Below are positions 8,948 through 18,276 of a stretch of 64,000 bases of DNA, in pieces (the stretch's first letter is position 1; every line of letters starts with the position of its first letter). A program made the translations under genes and the position numbers. Origin of the DNA: JAYODW01 sp038116745 (GTDB taxonomy: Bacteria; Pseudomonadota; Gammaproteobacteria; Ga0077536); assembly GCA_038116745.1 (NCBI GenBank), contig JAYODW010000023.1:12509-76508 (forward strand). Direction: 5' to 3'. The notes under the pieces were generated by a model that was not told where the DNA came from, searched no databases, and was given only the letters and a program-made list of their open reading frames with translations.

Positions 8948-10060
8948 ATGAGCGATTTGTTTACGCCTTTGACTTTCAAGCGCGGTCCGCAGATGAAAAA
9001 CCGGTTCATGCTGGCGCCGTTGACCAATCAGCAGAGTCATGAAGACGGCGTGTGTTCGGAGGAAGAACACCACTGGCTAACGAAGAGAGCGCAAGGCGGT
9101 TTTGGTCTGACCATGACCTGCGCCGCCCACGTTCAGGCTGAGGGCAAAGGGTTTCCAGGGCAGCTCGGAATCTGGTCAGATGCGCAGCTCCCCGGCCTTA
9201 CCCGCCTGGCGACCGCGATCCGAGACGAGAACAGTATCGGTATCGTGCAGCTGTATCACGGCGGTATGCGCTCGCCGCAGGCCGTTATCGGCATGCAGCC
9301 GCTGTGTCCCTCAGACAACGAGAAGTGGGGCGCTCGGGCGATGAGCACAGCCGAGGTTGAAGGCATGATCGAAGCCTTCATCGCGGCTGGCGAGCGCGCG
9401 GAGCGAGCAGGTTTTGACGGTGTCGAGCTGCATGGTGCGCATGGCTATATCCTGGCGCAGTTCCTCTCTCCGGAGGTGAACCAACGCACGGATGCCTACG
9501 GTGGCTCACTGGAAAATCGTCAGCGACCGATCTTCGACATCATCGCGGGACTGCGGCAGCGATGCTCCGCTGGCTTCATGATCGGCGTGCGTTTATCTCC
9601 AGAGCGTTTCGGTATGCGGCTGCGCGACGTCGTGCAGACGGCGGAGCGCCTGATGGCCGAAGGGCAGATCGACTTTCTCGACATGTCCATGTGGGACGTA
9701 TTCAAGGAACCGGAAGACGCCAGCAACGGCAGGCCCCTCCTGGAGCAGTTCACCGCGCTTGAGCGCAATGGCGTCCGGCTCGGCGTCGCGGGCAAGCTGC
9801 GAACACCGGAAGATTGTGCCCGCGCCATGGCCACAGGCGTGGACTGGGTCATGCTGGGGCGGGCCGCGATCCTGCATCACGATTTTCCGCAGCGCATGGA
9901 AACCAACTCAAGTTTTGCGCCTGCCGAGACGCCGGTGTCGGAGCAGCACCTGCTGGATGAGGGACTGAGCCCGGCGTTTGTCGATTACATGAAGAACTGG
10001 AAGGGGTTCGTGCAGGACACTGCAGGCGTGGTAGACAACGACCTCATCCTGAACAGCTGA
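8948..10060 (+). CDS. NADH:flavin oxidoreductase, Old Yellow Enzyme family
   Basis: A single-domain, 370-residue FMN TIM barrel. Visible OYE features are the N-terminal FTPLTF...KNRFMLAPLTN strand, the IVQLYHGG motif, the catalytic-loop region GFDGVELHGAHGYILAQFLSP, and the NQRTDAYGGSLENR phosphate region. These enzymes reduce activated C=C bonds of enones, nitro compounds or related substrates with NAD(P)H in the cytoplasm. No C-terminal FAD/NAD domain of the dienoyl-CoA reductase kind is present. AGGAGA lies just upstream of the ATG. A perfect long hairpin follows the stop, so it is likely a monocistronic unit. Confidence 0.93.
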   Translation: MSDLFTPLTFKRGPQMKNRFMLAPLTNQQSHEDGVCSEEEHHWLTKRAQGGFGLTMTCAAHVQAEGKGFPGQLGIWSDAQLPGLTRLATAIRDENSIGIVQLYHGGMRSPQAVIGMQPLCPSDNEKWGARAMSTAEVEGMIEAFIAAGERAERAGFDGVELHGAHGYILAQFLSPEVNQRTDAYGGSLENRQRPIFDIIAGLRQRCSAGFMIGVRLSPERFGMRLRDVVQTAERLMAEGQIDFLDMSMWDVFKEPEDASNGRPLLEQFTALERNGVRLGVAGKLRTPEDCARAMATGVDWVMLGRAAILHHDFPQRMETNSSFAPAETPVSEQHLLDEGLSPAFVDYMKNWKGFVQDTAGVVDNDLILNS

Positions 10061-10081
10061 CTCAAGCACCGCACTGACCTG

Positions 10082-10113
10082 GGTCGTGTCCGGGGCTACA
10101 CCCGGTCACGACC
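10082..10113 (+). terminator. Long hairpin after the flavin oxidoreductase
   Basis: GGTCGTG (10082-10088) pairs with CACGACC (10107-10113), and CCGGG (10090-10094) pairs with CCCGG (10101-10105). A single T-T mismatch separates the two stems and a six-base loop GCTACA closes the top. It sits 22 nt after a stop codon and before the next gene, as a terminator would, but no T tract follows, so it may be a processing or attenuating structure instead. Confidence 0.5.
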
Positions 10114-10174
10114 GTGCGCTGCGGCATCGAAGCTGCTAGCATCGGTCAGCGTGATTTGAAACACGCAGACCGCT

Positions 10175-12160
10175 ATGTCTGTTTTCTCTTGCCTGAGGTC
10201 TGCAGCGACCACCGTTTTGCATCTCTTTTCTCGGCGCTTATCAGTGATGCTCGTCGGCGCGATGGCTGGCGCAGCGCACGCCGATGCACCGCCTGGCTAT
10301 TACGACGCCGTCGACGAAACGTCTGCCCTGACGCTGCGCTCATCGCTGCACGAGATCATCGACGACCACCTCCGTTTCCCCTACACGTCGACCGCCACCG
10401 ATATCTGGGACATCATCAATGTGGCCGACGAGGACGCGCTGCAGCCCGGCAATATTCTTGACCTGTACCTGAACGCGAGCTACCCGAAGATTGCCGGCGG
10501 GACCGGCGCGTACAACCGCGAGCACAGCTGGCCCAAGAGCTACGGGTTCCCCAGCGATAACGCTGGTAACTACCCCTACACCGACGCGCATCACCTGTTC
10601 GCTGCAGACGCGGGCTACAACAGTTCACGCAATAACCACCCGTTCCTCGACTGCGATGCAAGCTGTAACGAAAAAGTGACGCTTGCAACCAATGGCCGCG
10701 GGGGTGGCAGCGGGATATACCCGGGTAACTCCAACTGGATGCGCGGCTCCAGCGGCAGTGAGGCCTGGCAGACCTGGGGCGGGCGACAGGGCGATGTCGC
10801 TAGGGCCCTGTTCTACATGGCAGTGCGCTATGAGGGCGGTCTGCATGGTGTAACAGGGCGCGAAGAGCCAGATCTTGAGCTGACGGATGACATCCAGCTG
10901 ATCGAGAGCTCCAACACCGGTGCCAACGAGGCGTTCGGCTACATGGGGATGCTGAGTCATCTGGTGCAATGGCACGCCAGCGACCCGGTCGACGATCTTG
11001 AGCGCCGNNNNNNNNNNNNNNNNNNNNNNNNNNNNNNNNNNNNNNNNNNNNNNNNNNNNNNNNNNNNNNNNNNNNNNNNNNNNNNNNNNNNNNNNNNNNN
11101 NNNNNNNGCGAGCAGCGAACTTTTCAGCGGTTCTGGCACGGTCTCCGGCAGCTACCTCGATACGCAGGTCAGCGACGACCAGTATCAGCGCATTGTCGAA
11201 GGGAGCAGTGGCGGTAAGCCAAGCAGGCGGACCAGCGTTGCGGAACACACCTGGCTGTTTCAGGTGGCGGGCGCAAAACAGGCGGAACTGAGCGCTGAGC
11301 TGGCGTTTGACGTGCAGTCTGATGACAGCCATTTCGTCATGGAGATCAGCGCTGACGGGAGCAGTTTCACCCCGGCGTTCTCTGTTCAGGCCTCACCTGT
11401 CGACCAGCTCTATACCCACAGTTTCAATACCGGCCCGGGCGGGACGCTCTATCTGCGGCTGGTCGACGCCGATCGGACGGCTGGTGCGCTCGGGTTTGAC
11501 GAGGTGCGGGTGGACGCGCTGCGTGTAACTTACAGCGGCGACGGCGATGGCGACACAGTCGCGCCGGCCGCACCGCAGAGTCTGCTCGCGGTGGCCACCG
11601 ACGGACGAGTGGCGCTCAGCTGGGCGGACAACTCGGAGCCGGATCTGGCGGGTTACATCGCCTATCGCGCGGGCGCCGCCAGCGGGCCATTCGACCCTCT
11701 GACGGCAGGACTTCTGACCGCGCCTGAATATGTCGACCACACCGCGGAGAACGGGGTGCTCTACCACTATGCCGTGGCGGCTGTGGATGGCGCAGGCAAC
11801 GAGAGTGCTCTCAGCGCGGTCATTCAGGCAACCCCGGAGGCGGGTCCGGCGACGGGAACGTTCAGCATCGGCTCGATTGAGCTCAGCGGAGGAGGTCGTA
11901 AATGGATCAAGGTTTCCGCGCTCGTCACCGTGGTCGATGCAGGGGGAGAGGCAGTCGCCGGTGCGGTGGTTACGGGCAGTTTCGGTGGCGACCTGAGCGA
12001 GACGGTGCAGGGCACGAGCGATAGCGCTGGTGTCATCACGTTTTCGTCGGGTGAGCGCCTGAGTCCCCCGGTTTCGGCGACATTCTGTGTTGAAAGCGCG
12101 GCGGCGGCCGGGCTGGTATTTCAGGGTGACGAAGGGAACTGCGCCAGCGGTGTGTTCTGA
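10175..12160 (+). CDS. Secreted endonuclease I-family nuclease with FnIII and C-terminal domains (interrupted by an assembly gap)
   Basis: The N-terminus is a signal peptide ending near AHA-DAPPGYY. The nuclease domain (about 45-275) has the EndA/Vvn signature: RTSLHEII-like start (SLHEIIDDH), the catalytic block NREHSWPKSYGFP with its histidine, DAHHLFAAD and the cysteines LDCDASC. The run of 100 N (11008-11107) removes the expected final RN-D-x-I...GNRNPF segment. Downstream are a beta-sandwich-like region, one FnIII domain (APQSLLAVATDGRVALSW) and a C-terminal Ig-like domain. The frame agrees across the Ns, but a 100-N run is the usual placeholder for unknown length, so one continuous gene is likely, not proven. 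A location just upstream of the T2SS operon makes it a candidate substrate. Confidence 0.75.
   Translation: MSVFSCLRSAATTVLHLFSRRLSVMLVGAMAGAAHADAPPGYYDAVDETSALTLRSSLHEIIDDHLRFPYTSTATDIWDIINVADEDALQPGNILDLYLNASYPKIAGGTGAYNREHSWPKSYGFPSDNAGNYPYTDAHHLFAADAGYNSSRNNHPFLDCDASCNEKVTLATNGRGGGSGIYPGNSNWMRGSSGSEAWQTWGGRQGDVARALFYMAVRYEGGLHGVTGREEPDLELTDDIQLIESSNTGANEAFGYMGMLSHLVQWHASDPVDDLERXXXXXXXXXXXXXXXXXXXXXXXXXXXXXXXXXXASSELFSGSGTVSGSYLDTQVSDDQYQRIVEGSSGGKPSRRTSVAEHTWLFQVAGAKQAELSAELAFDVQSDDSHFVMEISADGSSFTPAFSVQASPVDQLYTHSFNTGPGGTLYLRLVDADRTAGALGFDEVRVDALRVTYSGDGDGDTVAPAAPQSLLAVATDGRVALSWADNSEPDLAGYIAYRAGAASGPFDPLTAGLLTAPEYVDHTAENGVLYHYAVAAVDGAGNESALSAVIQATPEAGPATGTFSIGSIELSGGGRKWIKVSALVTVVDAGGEAVAGAVVTGSFGGDLSETVQGTSDSAGVITFSSGERLSPPVSATFCVESAAAAGLVFQGDEGNCASGVF
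11008..11107. other. Assembly gap of 100 N
   Basis: Exactly 100 undetermined bases inside the endonuclease gene, the convention for a scaffold gap of unknown size. The missing sequence should include the last conserved motif of the nuclease domain. Confidence 0.98.
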
Positions 12161-12276
12161 ATACACCGGATGCGCGTTGTATTTTTTTTCGCAATTTTGT
12201 GAACGGGTTCAGGTTTTCGAGTAGCCGACCGTTATAGGTTGGGTGAGAGATGGACGACAAAGTCGAGGAAGATGCG

Positions 12277-14739
12277 GTGACGAATAATGTGCTCAAACCC
12301 GCGACCCTGCTCTTTCTGGGGTCACTATTTATAGTCAGCAGCGCAGCTGCGGTCGATGTGACGACCCTTCAGCGCACCCCCGACGTGCTTGATCGCGTAG
12401 CTGGCCAGGTGCTCGGTGCGGACAATCCCGCGCTCCTGCGCGCGTTCGGGCTCGGCCCCGGGGAGGGGCTGGCAACCATCCGTTCAACCACGCGGTCAAA
12501 CGGCAACAGCGTGACCCGGTACCGACAGACCTGGCGCGGCGTACCGGTGTGGGGCCGTCAGCTCATCGTCGAACGCGCAGCGGATGGGGGCGTTCATGAG
12601 CTTCGTGGCCGCCTGATCCAGGGAATCGGTCAAGATGTCCGCAGTCCGGATCCCGCGTTTGCTCGCGATGCCGCAGTCGACGCGGTTAAAAACGTCGTTG
12701 TAGATAGCTATGCCGGGCAACCCGTAGAGATTGCCCGCGAGAAAGCAGAGCTGGTGGTGTTCGTGTCAGATAACAACCTGGCTTCGCTCGCTTATGCCGT
12801 TGAACTGCTGGCGGACAGGGTCGGGGGCGGTGCGCCGAGCCGCCCGATTCACCTCATCGATGCGAATAGCGGGGCGACCCTGTTGAGTTATGACGCCTTG
12901 GCGCACCAGAGCGCACCATGTACTGACCCATGCACTTTGCTCGATGAAACCGGTCTCGCTGGCTCGCAGCAGACTCGTGGTAAGAATGCCGCGCCTGCCG
13001 ACTTTCTTCAGTTCAGTTTCACCACGCCAGGGGTTCCGCTGAACTCTGATCTGACGGTCAGCCTGTCGGGAGGCTCCGGGGATGCAGATCTCTATGTGAG
13101 GAAGGGAAGTCCTCCCACGACCAGTAGCTACGACTGTCGTCCTTATCAGAATGGCAACAATGAGGTCTGTAATCTCAAGGCCGGAAGCTACGAGACCTGG
13201 TACGTGGGTGTTTACGCCTACGGCAGCTTCAGCGATGTCTCGCTAAGGGCCACGATCAAGGCACCTGTCCTTCTTCAGATCATTGGAAACGGCCCCGGCG
13301 GAAACGAAAAAACGGGAGTTTATTACTACGGACCCGAAGGTTCCGGGGCGGACTTCGGAGCGCTCGATCTGACGATTGCGAACAACACCTGCACGATGAG
13401 CAACGTGAAGGTCAAAACCGTTGATCTAAACAATGGCACCAGCGGCTCCAGCGCCTACAGTTACGCCGACGACGGCAGCTGCTACCAGGCAGCTGACCCG
13501 GCCAATGGGGCATACAGTCCTCTGAACGATGCTCATTACTTCGGAGGCGTTGTGTTCGACATGTTCGAGAGCTATCTAGGCGTGGCGCCGCTGAGTTTTC
13601 AACTCACGATGCGTGTCCACTATGGCGTGGATTACGAAAACGCTTTCTGGGACGGGAGCCAGATGACGTTTGGCGACGGCAAGAGCTACTTTTACCCGCT
13701 GGTCAGTCTCGATATTTCCGCGCATGAAGTCAGTCATGGCTTTACCGAGCAGAACTCCAACCTGATCTACTCGGACCAGTCCGGCGGCATGAACGAAGCG
13801 TTTTCCGACATCGCGGGCGAGGCTGCGGAGTATTTCATGCGCGGAGCCGCGGATTTTCTGGTCGGTGCCGAAATCTTCAAAGCGGCCGGCGCCTTGCGCT
13901 ATATGAACGAGCCGACGCTCGATGGTACTTCCATCGATCATGTCAGTGATTACTACAAAGGTATGGATGTGCACTACTCCAGCGGGGTTTTCAACAAGGC
14001 CTTCTATGAGCTCGCAGCGACCCAGGGCTACGGTGTGGAAAAAGCGTTCAAGGCGTTTGCCTGGGCTAATCAGAACTGTTGGGTGGCCGACAGCACGTTT
14101 CAAGAGGGTGCGCAGTGCGTGCTCGCTGAAGTGCTGGCTCAGGACGATGACCTGGGCTACCCGCCTGCGGCCGTAGTTGCCGCTTTCGAAGTTGTTGGCA
14201 TCTCTCTGACTCTGCCCGAGCCGCCGTCCGCTCCGGCGCTTCAGGCAATCGAGGTCGTGAGCTTTGAGCGAATTGACCTGGCGTGGTCGGACGTCACTAA
14301 CGAGTCGGGCTATGTCATCGAGCGTGCAGCTAATGGTGGTGCCTACGCTTCACTGGCCAGCGTGGGCGCCGGGGTCACATCCTACAGCGACACGGGGCTC
14401 ACGCCGCTGACGTCCTATGACTATCGCGTCTCTGCTTTTAACGATTACGGCAGCTCGGCGATGTCGAACACGCTTTCGGGCGCAACCCCCGAACAACCTC
14501 CGGCGGCACCGATTACGCTCCAGATCGATGAAGTCGGCAAGTCCAAGGGCTACAACTACGTTCTGCTGTCGTGGTCACCTGCAGGCGCGGGGGATCAGTT
14601 GTCGGTGGACGGCGCTGAATTCGCCGACGTTCCCAGCGGCACCTATCTGGATGAGACAGGTTTGAAAGGCGGCATGACCCGGACCTATCAGATCTGTAAC
14701 GCAGGTGCCTGCTCTGACATTGTCACCGTCATCTGGTAA
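12277..14739 (+). CDS. Secreted M4 (thermolysin/vibriolysin-type) zinc metalloprotease with PPC and FnIII domains
   Basis: GAGGA at 12265-12269 and a clean signal peptide (LKPATLLFLGSLFIVSSAAA) favour the GTG at 12277; an ATG at 12250 would add an acidic stretch. The 820-residue product has an FTP/PepSY propeptide (about 20-210; RGVPVWGRQLIVE), then a pre-peptidase C-terminal (PPC) domain (about 240-330; SGGSGDADLYVRKG), then the M4 catalytic domain. In it HEVSH gives zinc ligands His483 and His487 and catalytic Glu484; Glu507 in GGMNEAFSD is the third ligand, and the proton-donor histidine is in DVHYSSGVFN. A FnIII domain and a short beta-rich tail follow. A PPC domain between propeptide and protease is unusual. 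Probably exported by Sec and then the adjacent T2SS. Confidence 0.92.
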   Translation: MTNNVLKPATLLFLGSLFIVSSAAAVDVTTLQRTPDVLDRVAGQVLGADNPALLRAFGLGPGEGLATIRSTTRSNGNSVTRYRQTWRGVPVWGRQLIVERAADGGVHELRGRLIQGIGQDVRSPDPAFARDAAVDAVKNVVVDSYAGQPVEIAREKAELVVFVSDNNLASLAYAVELLADRVGGGAPSRPIHLIDANSGATLLSYDALAHQSAPCTDPCTLLDETGLAGSQQTRGKNAAPADFLQFSFTTPGVPLNSDLTVSLSGGSGDADLYVRKGSPPTTSSYDCRPYQNGNNEVCNLKAGSYETWYVGVYAYGSFSDVSLRATIKAPVLLQIIGNGPGGNEKTGVYYYGPEGSGADFGALDLTIANNTCTMSNVKVKTVDLNNGTSGSSAYSYADDGSCYQAADPANGAYSPLNDAHYFGGVVFDMFESYLGVAPLSFQLTMRVHYGVDYENAFWDGSQMTFGDGKSYFYPLVSLDISAHEVSHGFTEQNSNLIYSDQSGGMNEAFSDIAGEAAEYFMRGAADFLVGAEIFKAAGALRYMNEPTLDGTSIDHVSDYYKGMDVHYSSGVFNKAFYELAATQGYGVEKAFKAFAWANQNCWVADSTFQEGAQCVLAEVLAQDDDLGYPPAAVVAAFEVVGISLTLPEPPSAPALQAIEVVSFERIDLAWSDVTNESGYVIERAANGGAYASLASVGAGVTSYSDTGLTPLTSYDYRVSAFNDYGSSAMSNTLSGATPEQPPAAPITLQIDEVGKSKGYNYVLLSWSPAGAGDQLSVDGAEFADVPSGTYLDETGLKGGMTRTYQICNAGACSDIVTVIW

Positions 14740-14752
14740 GCCGATAACAACG

Positions 14753-14780
14753 CAAAGACCGGCGCGTAGGTCGGTCTTTG
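14753..14780 (+). terminator. Rho-independent-like terminator between protease and gspE
   Basis: CAAAGACCG (14753-14761) pairs perfectly with CGGTCTTTG (14772-14780) around a ten-base loop. The 3' arm supplies TTT and is followed by GTTGG. It would separate the protease transcript from the secretion operon. Confidence 0.7.
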
Positions 14781-14868
14781 TTGGATTCAGAGCCTGCTCG
14801 TAGCCGTCATGGATTCGCCATGACGTTGTGCTTAAATGCACTGAAGATCAGCCTGCAAGGCACGCACT

Positions 14869-16605
14869 TTGAATGCCGTTACCCACAGCCCTGCTTTGCG
14901 CTCGACATCATTCGCTGACGCGGGGCCGGATGCGCTGCTTGAAGCACTCAGAAGTGCCGGGGTCATCGCCCCGAACAGCCTGCCCAGGGTGCGCGAAGCG
15001 CTCGTTCATGGGGGCACGCCGCTGCTCCGGACGCTGGGGACGCTGTCGGGCGACCAGCCCGGCCTTGTCGCGAACATCCTTGCGCAACATTTTTCACTGG
15101 CCCGGCTGGACGAGGCAGCAGTGCAGGTTTTCGACCTTGAAAGCCGACGTCTGTCGCTCAAGTTCCTGAAATCCTCGCAGAGCCTGCCGGTCACAGAAGC
15201 TGACGACCATACGGTGGTGGCGGCGCTGGATCCGACGGACCCCTATGTTGCTGAGGCCTGGCGGATGGCGCTTGGCCGGCCGGTCCAGCTGGTGGTTGCG
15301 ACACCGATAGAAATCGAGCGTGTGCTCGAGCGCCTGTACGAAAACGGTGACGACGAAGCGCTTGATGAACTCGTCGAGGCGATCGATGACGACGGCTCCG
15401 AGGAGTCGGTTCAGCGATTACTGAACCTGGCGAGCGAGACGCCTGTGGTGCGCATGGTAAATGCGCTGATCAGCCGGGCTATCGACTCGCGGGCCTCAGA
15501 CATACACATTGAACCGTTTGATGGCCGACTGGTGGTGCGGTATCGCATCGACGGTGTGCTGAAGAATGTCGATGCACCGCCTGCGCGTTCGACGGCGGCG
15601 GTGACCTCGCGCATCAAGATCATGGCTAAGCTGGATATCGCTGAGCGACGCCTGCCTCAGGACGGTCGCATGCAGGTGCGGGTCCAGGGCAAAACCATCG
15701 AGCTCCGCGTATCGACGATTCCGACCATGCATGGCGAGAGCGTGGTGTTGCGAATTCTGGACAAGGAAAACCTGCCGCTTGATTTCGAGGCGCTGGGCTT
15801 TGAAGGTGACGCCGCTGCGCAGTTCCACGAGGCGCTGTCTCAGCCGCATGGCATCCTGCTCGTAACCGGGCCGACCGGCAGCGGCAAAACGACGACTCTG
15901 TACGCGGCCCTGCATCGGCTAAATCATCCGGAGCGCAAGATCGTGACGGTTGAAGATCCGGTTGAGTATCAGCTGGCGGGGATCAACCAGATTCAGGTCA
16001 AACCGCAGATTGATCTCAACTTTGCCAGCGCGCTGCGCTCAATCGTGCGCCAGGATCCGGACATCATCATGATTGGCGAAATGCGTGACCGCGAAACCGC
16101 GTCGATCGCTGTGCAGTCTGCCCTGACCGGCCATCTGGTGTTGTCCACCCTGCATACCAATGATGCGGGCAGCAGTATCACCCGGCTGCTGGATATGGGT
16201 GTGGCCGATTATCTGCTGACGTCGACGGTTCGCGGCGTTATCGCGCAGCGTCTGGTGCGGACCCTGTGCATGCACTGCCGGGTCCCGAGCGAGCCCGCCA
16301 GGGGGGCGGTCGATGCGCTCGACCTGCCGCGGCTGCGTGAAGAAGCAGCTGGTGCAGCGCTGCACGAGGCCAGCGGCTGCGAGCGCTGCGCGCAAACCGG
16401 CTTTTCAGGGCGCACGGTCATTTTCGAATTCCTGCCTATGACCGATACCCTGAAGCGCCTGATCCTCGATCGGAAGGATGGACGGGCGTTACAGGAAGCC
16501 GCGTGTCAGGCGGGGATGCGTAGCATGTTCGAAGACGGGATCTCCAAGGCGCTGCGCGGGATCACGACGCTCGACGAGGTATTGCGCGTCACCGAGGAGA
16601 GTTGA
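14869..16605 (+). CDS. gspE: Type II secretion system ATPase GspE
   Basis: The 578-residue cytoplasmic ATPase powers pseudopilus assembly. An N-terminal MshEN/XpsE-like domain (about 1-170) is followed by the N2 and catalytic domains. Walker A is GPTGSGKT at 334-341, the Asp/His boxes are in the region TVEDPVEYQ and IGEMRDRETASIA, and the zinc-binding tetracysteine is C467-x2-C470...C504-x2-C507. I take the TTG at 14869 as start: AAGG lies about eight bases upstream, and no in-frame ATG or GTG precedes the first conserved region. First gene of an eleven-gene operon; its stop overlaps the ribosome-binding region of gspF. Confidence 0.95.
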   Translation: MNAVTHSPALRSTSFADAGPDALLEALRSAGVIAPNSLPRVREALVHGGTPLLRTLGTLSGDQPGLVANILAQHFSLARLDEAAVQVFDLESRRLSLKFLKSSQSLPVTEADDHTVVAALDPTDPYVAEAWRMALGRPVQLVVATPIEIERVLERLYENGDDEALDELVEAIDDDGSEESVQRLLNLASETPVVRMVNALISRAIDSRASDIHIEPFDGRLVVRYRIDGVLKNVDAPPARSTAAVTSRIKIMAKLDIAERRLPQDGRMQVRVQGKTIELRVSTIPTMHGESVVLRILDKENLPLDFEALGFEGDAAAQFHEALSQPHGILLVTGPTGSGKTTTLYAALHRLNHPERKIVTVEDPVEYQLAGINQIQVKPQIDLNFASALRSIVRQDPDIIMIGEMRDRETASIAVQSALTGHLVLSTLHTNDAGSSITRLLDMGVADYLLTSTVRGVIAQRLVRTLCMHCRVPSEPARGAVDALDLPRLREEAAGAALHEASGCERCAQTGFSGRTVIFEFLPMTDTLKRLILDRKDGRALQEAACQAGMRSMFEDGISKALRGITTLDEVLRVTEES

Positions 16606-16607
16606 GC

Positions 16608-17819
16608 ATGACCCTGTTCAGCTACGAGGCGGTTGACCGCGCCGGTGCGAGCCTCGCCGGCGAGATTGAAGCGGATTCGGCGGAGCTCGCCGTTTCGCAG
16701 CTGCAGGAACGCGGCCTTTATCCAGTGTCTGTCGAAAAGCGCTCGCGCCGCGCCGGGCGGGCGCTCAAGCTGCAGCGCGCAGGTCTGACCTGGCGCAAGG
16801 AGACTGAATTCCTGACCGCGCAGCTCGCGACTCTCCTCGATGCGGGCCTCGCGCTTGACGATGCTCTTGGGGCATTGGAACGGATGCAGCGCAAACCGGC
16901 GCTCAAGCGCCTCGTCCAGCAGCTGCTGAGCGAGGTGCAGGCGGGACGCCCGCTATCTGAGGCGCTGGCGCGTAGCGAAGGTTCCTTCTCACCTTTCTAC
17001 ATCAACATGGTGAAGGCCGGCGAAGCTTCGGGCACTCTGTCAGAAGCGCTGGCCAGGCTGGCGGCCTATCTTGAGCGTTCCCGTGAAGTCATCAACGGGA
17101 TCCTCTCCGCGCTGGCTTACCCGGCAGTTCTGGTTATCGTAGCGGGCGCATCTTTGCTGGTGCTGCTGACCTTCGTTGTGCCACGTTTCAAACCGCTGTT
17201 TGATGATCTCGGCGCGACCTTGCCCTGGTCGACGACAGTGGTCATCAGCGTCGCTGAAGGGTTGCAGAACTACTGGTGGCTGGGGGTTCTCGGGATCGTC
17301 GGGCTGCCGTTCGCCGTGCGTCACTGGCTCAGCGATGCAGCGCGAAAACGCCGCACGGACGCGCTGTTGCTCCGTCTGCCGATTCTCGGGGCTTTGTTTC
17401 GCAGTGTGGAGACGGCTCGCTTCAGTCGCTCCATCGGCATCCTGCTGAGTAACGGCGTGCCGCTGCTCAGCGCGCTGAAAATTGTGCAGGACTCGATGGG
17501 TAATCTCGTCATGCGGGAAGCGGTCGGTGTGATTGAATCGAGTCTGTCTCAGGGTCGTGGACTCGCGCAGCCGATGGCCGCCTCCGAGCGATTTCCGGAT
17601 CTCGCGGTGCAGCTTGTCCGCGTTGGCGAGGAATCCGGTGCGCTCGGGGCGATGTTGTCCAAGATCGCGGATATCTATGAGCAGGATGTCGAGCGCGGGA
17701 TCAAGCGGCTTCTGACCATCCTGGAGCCGGTCCTGATCCTCCTTATGGGTGTGGTGGTCGGCGGTATCATCGTGTCTATTCTGCTTGCGGTACTCGGGTT
17801 GAATGAAATCGTGGCCTGA
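16608..17819 (+). CDS. gspF: Type II secretion inner-membrane platform protein GspF
   Basis: A 403-residue polytopic protein with the duplicated T2SSF domain. It opens with LFSYEAVDRAGASLAGEIEA. The first helical domain includes LLDAGLALDDALGAL and the second GILLSNGVPLLSALKIV, with membrane segments near 170-195, 220-240 and 375-395. It forms the core of the inner-membrane platform with GspE, L and M. The ATG at 16608 follows GAGGAG and lies 3 nt after the gspE stop, indicating tight coupling. The preceding in-frame TTG overlaps that stop and is less likely. Confidence 0.95.
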   Translation: MTLFSYEAVDRAGASLAGEIEADSAELAVSQLQERGLYPVSVEKRSRRAGRALKLQRAGLTWRKETEFLTAQLATLLDAGLALDDALGALERMQRKPALKRLVQQLLSEVQAGRPLSEALARSEGSFSPFYINMVKAGEASGTLSEALARLAAYLERSREVINGILSALAYPAVLVIVAGASLLVLLTFVVPRFKPLFDDLGATLPWSTTVVISVAEGLQNYWWLGVLGIVGLPFAVRHWLSDAARKRRTDALLLRLPILGALFRSVETARFSRSIGILLSNGVPLLSALKIVQDSMGNLVMREAVGVIESSLSQGRGLAQPMAASERFPDLAVQLVRVGEESGALGAMLSKIADIYEQDVERGIKRLLTILEPVLILLMGVVVGGIIVSILLAVLGLNEIVA

Positions 17820-17847
17820 AGGCCATCAAGGAGTAGAAAGCAACGTT

Positions 17848-18276
17848 ATGTTCTGTTCGCACAAACCCCGGAGCCGGGGCTTCACCATGATCGAACTGCT
17901 CGTCGTGCTGGTTATTCTGGCCTTGCTTGGCGGGATCGTAGGACCGCGCGTAGTCCAGCACCTCGGCCGGGCCAAGTCGGATGCGGCACGCCTGCAGATT
18001 GAGGATCTCAGTGCTGCGCTGGAGGTTTACTACCTTGAAAACGGCAGCTACCCGACGAGCAGCGAGGGTCTCGACGCGCTGGTCAGGCAGCCCCAGTCGG
18101 CGAAGAACTGGAACGGCCCCTACTTAAGGAAGACGAAGATCCCGGATGACCCGTGGGGACGGCCCTATGAGTACGTTTCGCCCGGAGACCACGGGGCGTT
18201 TGATCTCTTCACCCTGGGAGCGGACAACGCGTCCGGCGGTGAAAAAGATGACCGCGATATCCTCAGTTGGGAGTAG
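17848..18276 (+). CDS. gspG: Type II secretion major pseudopilin GspG
   Basis: A 142-residue pseudopilin. The prepilin cleavage site is SRG|FTMIELLVVLVILALLGG with Glu at +5, followed by the GspG signature GPRVV and the segment LEVYYLENGSYPT. The C-terminal calcium-binding loop region (PDDPWGRPYEYVSPG, then FDLFTLGADN and DDRDI) is intact. It should assemble as the main pseudopilus subunit after cleavage and methylation by a prepilin peptidase not encoded here. The ATG at 17848 gives a short leader; a longer frame from 17803 overlaps gspF. Confidence 0.96.
   Translation: MFCSHKPRSRGFTMIELLVVLVILALLGGIVGPRVVQHLGRAKSDAARLQIEDLSAALEVYYLENGSYPTSSEGLDALVRQPQSAKNWNGPYLRKTKIPDDPWGRPYEYVSPGDHGAFDLFTLGADNASGGEKDDRDILSWE

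Noticed and set aside
12250..12276. ATG at 12250 as start of the M4 protease
   Set aside because: It would put several acidic residues before the signal peptide; GAGGA lies seven bases before the GTG at 12277 instead.
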